A stretch of 64,000 bases of DNA, from assembly GCA_035344155.1 (NCBI GenBank), contig DAORAL010000019.1, positions 1 to 64,000 on the forward strand. The letters run 5' to 3'. Origin of the DNA: UBA1845 sp002338715. GTDB lineage: Bacteria; Planctomycetota; Phycisphaerae; UBA1845. The first letter of the stretch is position 1; every line of letters begins with the position of its first letter. A program made the position numbers and the translations under genes. Below the pieces are notes generated by a model that was given only the letters and a program-made list of their open reading frames with translations, had not been told where the DNA came from and did not search any database. This document shows, piece after piece, positions 62,008-64,000 of the stretch.

Positions 62008-62720
62008 CACAGCGCCTCCACAACGTCGGCTAACACAACCGTCGGTAGCGCCGGCGGAGTCGCATCCGCCCACTCCATCACGCTCACCGTGTTGCCATCG
62101 TCCGAACCATCCGCAGCCACCGCGCGCACCACGAACCTTACCGCCAGCCCATGATCAAACGCATCCGAAAGAAACGAAAAGCCAACCTGCCGCGGATAGT
62201 ACAGAACCTCGCCAACCGCGCTTTCATAGTCGACGATCCCAGTTCCATTGTCCGAAAAGACCGCAAACGAAACGGGAGCCGCTTCCTGACGACGCTCGTC
62301 ATATCGCCATTTCAACTCAAAGCGCCCCTCCGCCCGCCGTTTGATCGACAAATCCTGCGGCGCATTCGGCTTCAATGCGTTCGGCTCACCCGTCTCATCA
62401 AACTGCACATCAACGCCAATCGCAGACGACGCACTCTCGACACCGCCCCCGCCGATGGATCGAAGTTCAAAGCGCACCGCAGCCAGCGCGTCAGCCGCAG
62501 CCCACGCAAAGTTGGCCACCCGGTCCGCATGGGCACCAGACGCCCCAACAATCTCCACAAACGCAGCATCCACATCGCGGCGGTACAAATTGTAACCGCC
62601 GGCCACGCGCGGAAACGCAAACCCGTTCGTCGCACACACACCATTGGCAATCCCGCGCGGCGTCCAACCACGATGAATCGAATCGTAATGCTCCAACCAA
62701 CACGCAAGCAGTGTCGACAT
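62007..62720 (-). CDS. Phage-tail-like protein with beta-sandwich domains
   Basis: From the Met at 62720, 237 aa. The N-terminal third (LACWLEHYDSIHRGWTPRGIANGVC) is followed by beta-rich segments, such as FAFPRVAGGYNLYRRDVDAAFVEIVG, and fibronectin type III-like strands in the second half (APQDLSIKRRAEGRFELKW, VSFAVFSDNG). The family is not identified with certainty. Its position in a TGATG-coupled cluster with other tail-like genes supports a structural phage role. Confidence 0.62.
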   Translation of the reverse strand: MSTLLACWLEHYDSIHRGWTPRGIANGVCATNGFAFPRVAGGYNLYRRDVDAAFVEIVGASGAHADRVANFAWAAADALAAVRFELRSIGGGGVESASSAIGVDVQFDETGEPNALKPNAPQDLSIKRRAEGRFELKWRYDERRQEAAPVSFAVFSDNGTGIVDYESAVGEVLYYPRQVGFSFLSDAFDHGLAVRFVVRAVAADGSDDGNTVSVMEWADATPPALPTVVLADVVEAL

Positions 62721-62739
62721 TTGGCCAGCCACTTTCCAT

Positions 62740-63258
62740 CTAAGAGGGAACCACTTCGATCACATCGTCACCGCCATCTTGCGGCGTCATCGTCACGAGC
62801 GTCGTCGTCCCGTCGTCGTCTTTGATCTCATCCACACCGGTCGAAACCATATGAACGCGCTTGTTGACGAGGGCGGCCTTGCACAGATGAACCTCATCGC
62901 CCAGCGCGCCGGAAGCAACCGCTCCCAATTGCACCCGGACCGGAGTTAGCAAAACGCCCGACGCTTTCGCAATCACGATCACACCGTCAGCCCCCGTCGC
63001 AAACGCTGCATCCGGCAGATCCAATCGATACCAACCCGCGGCATTCACCGCATCAATCTCGACAAATCCGCCGTCCGCATGCGCCGCGTCCGCACCCCCC
63101 AGCGCCGAAAGCGAAACGGAAACCGCCGCCGCGCGAGTACGCACGTAGTGCACGGCGACATCCGAAGACGTCAGCCCGGTCTCAGCCAACCCCGTCAGCG
63201 CGTTGACGCCATAGACCTCCACGCTGACATCCTGGCTGTCTTTCGCAATTTGTAACAT
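62740..63258 (-). CDS. Phage tail/neck-type structural protein
   Basis: The Met at 63258 overlaps the stop of the preceding gene (TGATG). The 172-aa protein matches a pattern of phage tail-associated proteins: an N-terminal beta domain (VEVYGVNALTGLAETGLTSSDVAVHYVRTRAAAVSVSL) followed by GGFVEIDAVNAAGWYRLDLPDAAFATGADGVIVIAKASGVLL, then a C-terminal piece ending TTTLVTMTPQDGGDDVIEV. This arrangement is often seen in prophages of planctomycetes and other phyla. The domain family was not verified by search. Confidence 0.7.
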   Translation of the reverse strand: MLQIAKDSQDVSVEVYGVNALTGLAETGLTSSDVAVHYVRTRAAAVSVSLSALGGADAAHADGGFVEIDAVNAAGWYRLDLPDAAFATGADGVIVIAKASGVLLTPVRVQLGAVASGALGDEVHLCKAALVNKRVHMVSTGVDEIKDDDGTTTLVTMTPQDGGDDVIEVVPS

Positions 63259-64000
63259 CAGAACGCCCCCACGAAACTCGGATTCACCAGCGGCCGAACA
63301 GCCTGCTGAATCGCGCCAAGATCCGGCGAACTGCCCCACGAACCGATCGCACCGTCAACCAGCAAACGCCCGGGAAAACCAACGCCCAGCGCACCGACCG
63401 CACCCGGAGTCAATCGAAAATCACCGGCACCAGGATCAACCATCACATCCTCTGCCAGACTCACCCGCGGATACGGTTCAAACACCTTCACCCCGTCGCG
63501 AATCTCGCCACTGCTGTTATCGAAGAACCCAATGCCAAGCAGCGTCACGTGCGGCGTCCCCGTCGATACCAACGCGCCACCGATCCCATATAGCGCATTA
63601 CAAATGCTCAAACAGTTCACGATGACAAACGGCTGACCGTCCGGCGTGCCGTTGATCGCAATGCCATCACCACCGTTGCCATGCGCCGTGCAATGAACAA
63701 GCCAACGGTGAAGTTCCGCACCCGATTGACCGGCGACAAACCCGTGGCTGACGTTGTTCGCCGAAACGCAGTAGTAATATCCACCCGAACTCGGCGCGCT
63801 GAATCCGCATCCAAACCCACCGCCGTCATGCACAAAACAACCGATAGCCGCCGCGTTGTCCGCGCTCAACTGAATCCCAGCCCCCAACGTCCAATGGTCA
63901 ACTTCCGACGCGATAACCTGCGATCCCTGCCCAACAACCGAAACGCCCCGATTCGCCTGCGTCACGCGACAACAAAACAAAATGTTGACCTCGCCCGAAA
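63258..64000 (-). CDS. Right-handed beta-helix protein, partial (runs off the right edge)
   Basis: The frame is open to the window end (upstream residues SGEVNILFCCRVTQANRG), so the true start is outside. The visible 247 residues are a repetitive beta helix with short turns (GYYYCVSANNVSHGF, HCTAHGNGGDGIAING, IVNCLSICNALYGIGG), typical of tail spikes and pectate-lyase-like folds. The C terminus (DFRLTPGAVGALGVGFPGRLL) resembles the closing segment of planctomycete right-handed beta-helix proteins. Its stop overlaps the next start, so it belongs to the tail-like cluster. Confidence 0.7.
   Translation of the reverse strand, partial: SGEVNILFCCRVTQANRGVSVVGQGSQVIASEVDHWTLGAGIQLSADNAAAIGCFVHDGGGFGCGFSAPSSGGYYYCVSANNVSHGFVAGQSGAELHRWLVHCTAHGNGGDGIAINGTPDGQPFVIVNCLSICNALYGIGGALVSTGTPHVTLLGIGFFDNSSGEIRDGVKVFEPYPRVSLAEDVMVDPGAGDFRLTPGAVGALGVGFPGRLLVDGAIGSWGSSPDLGAIQQAVRPLVNPSFVGAF

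Overview
The window looks like a chromosomal segment of an uncultured Planctomycetota bacterium, probably near the Phycisphaerae. The inference rests on gene content: an ECF sigma factor beside a large membrane Ser/Thr kinase, a type II pseudopilin of the kind found in large planctomycete families, dockerin-like EF-hand repeats in secreted proteins, several membrane proteins carrying a CxxC...CPECG zinc ribbon, and many small lipoproteins. No rRNA, tRNA, CRISPR array or replication origin was recognised.

Layout. 1-7.3 kb: an unrecognised gene, then an ECF sigma factor, a STAS-like protein, a giant membrane kinase (zinc anti-sigma motif, kinase, TM, SUMF-like domain) and two overlapping lipoprotein genes, one a predicted metzincin. 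7.4-13.2 kb: a DUF4097 lipoprotein, an orphan CoA-transferase A subunit and four membrane proteins. 13.4-23.6 kb: a PstS-like/dockerin secreted protein, a pseudopilin, a TPR lipoprotein, DUF488, a polysaccharide deacetylase, a DUF5329 protein and a hemerythrin gene behind a near-consensus sigma-54 promoter. 23.6-31.1 kb: a complete chemotaxis operon on the minus strand (cheA-cheW-cheD-HDOD-cheY-cheX-cheR-cheB) without a receptor. 31.7-36.8 kb: two divergent di-heme oxidoreductase genes (one a tandem duplication with four haem motifs) and a beta-propeller lipoprotein. 36.8-42 kb: an accessory stretch with repeats, small orphan genes, a broken FAD-oxidoreductase remnant and a YrhB/Imm35-like gene interrupted by an in-frame TGA. 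42-51 kb: DUF6515 and DUF2092 proteins, an HTH-EIIA regulator, tgt, yajC, a YugP-like protease, an ACT protein and dnaK. 51-54.9 kb: a REP-associated tyrosine transposase (RAYT) flanked by its presumed REP palindromes, then small genes. 55-61.6 kb: a two-gene Aer-like receptor (PAS protein plus soluble MCP), membrane and Cys-rich proteins, a dockerin protein and a pterin dehydratase. 61.65-64 kb: four translationally coupled phage-tail-like genes running off the right edge.

A feature of the whole window is at least six classes of intergenic palindromes. One class flanks the RAYT gene and is also found 15 kb away, where a 137-bp repeat brackets a two-gene cassette. The strongest candidates for an under-described system are the sigma/ZAS-kinase-SUMF/lipoprotein module at 1.5-7.3 kb and the RAYT/REP network. 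The Che operon and the distant split Aer-like receptor could work together, but that is inferred from gene content only.
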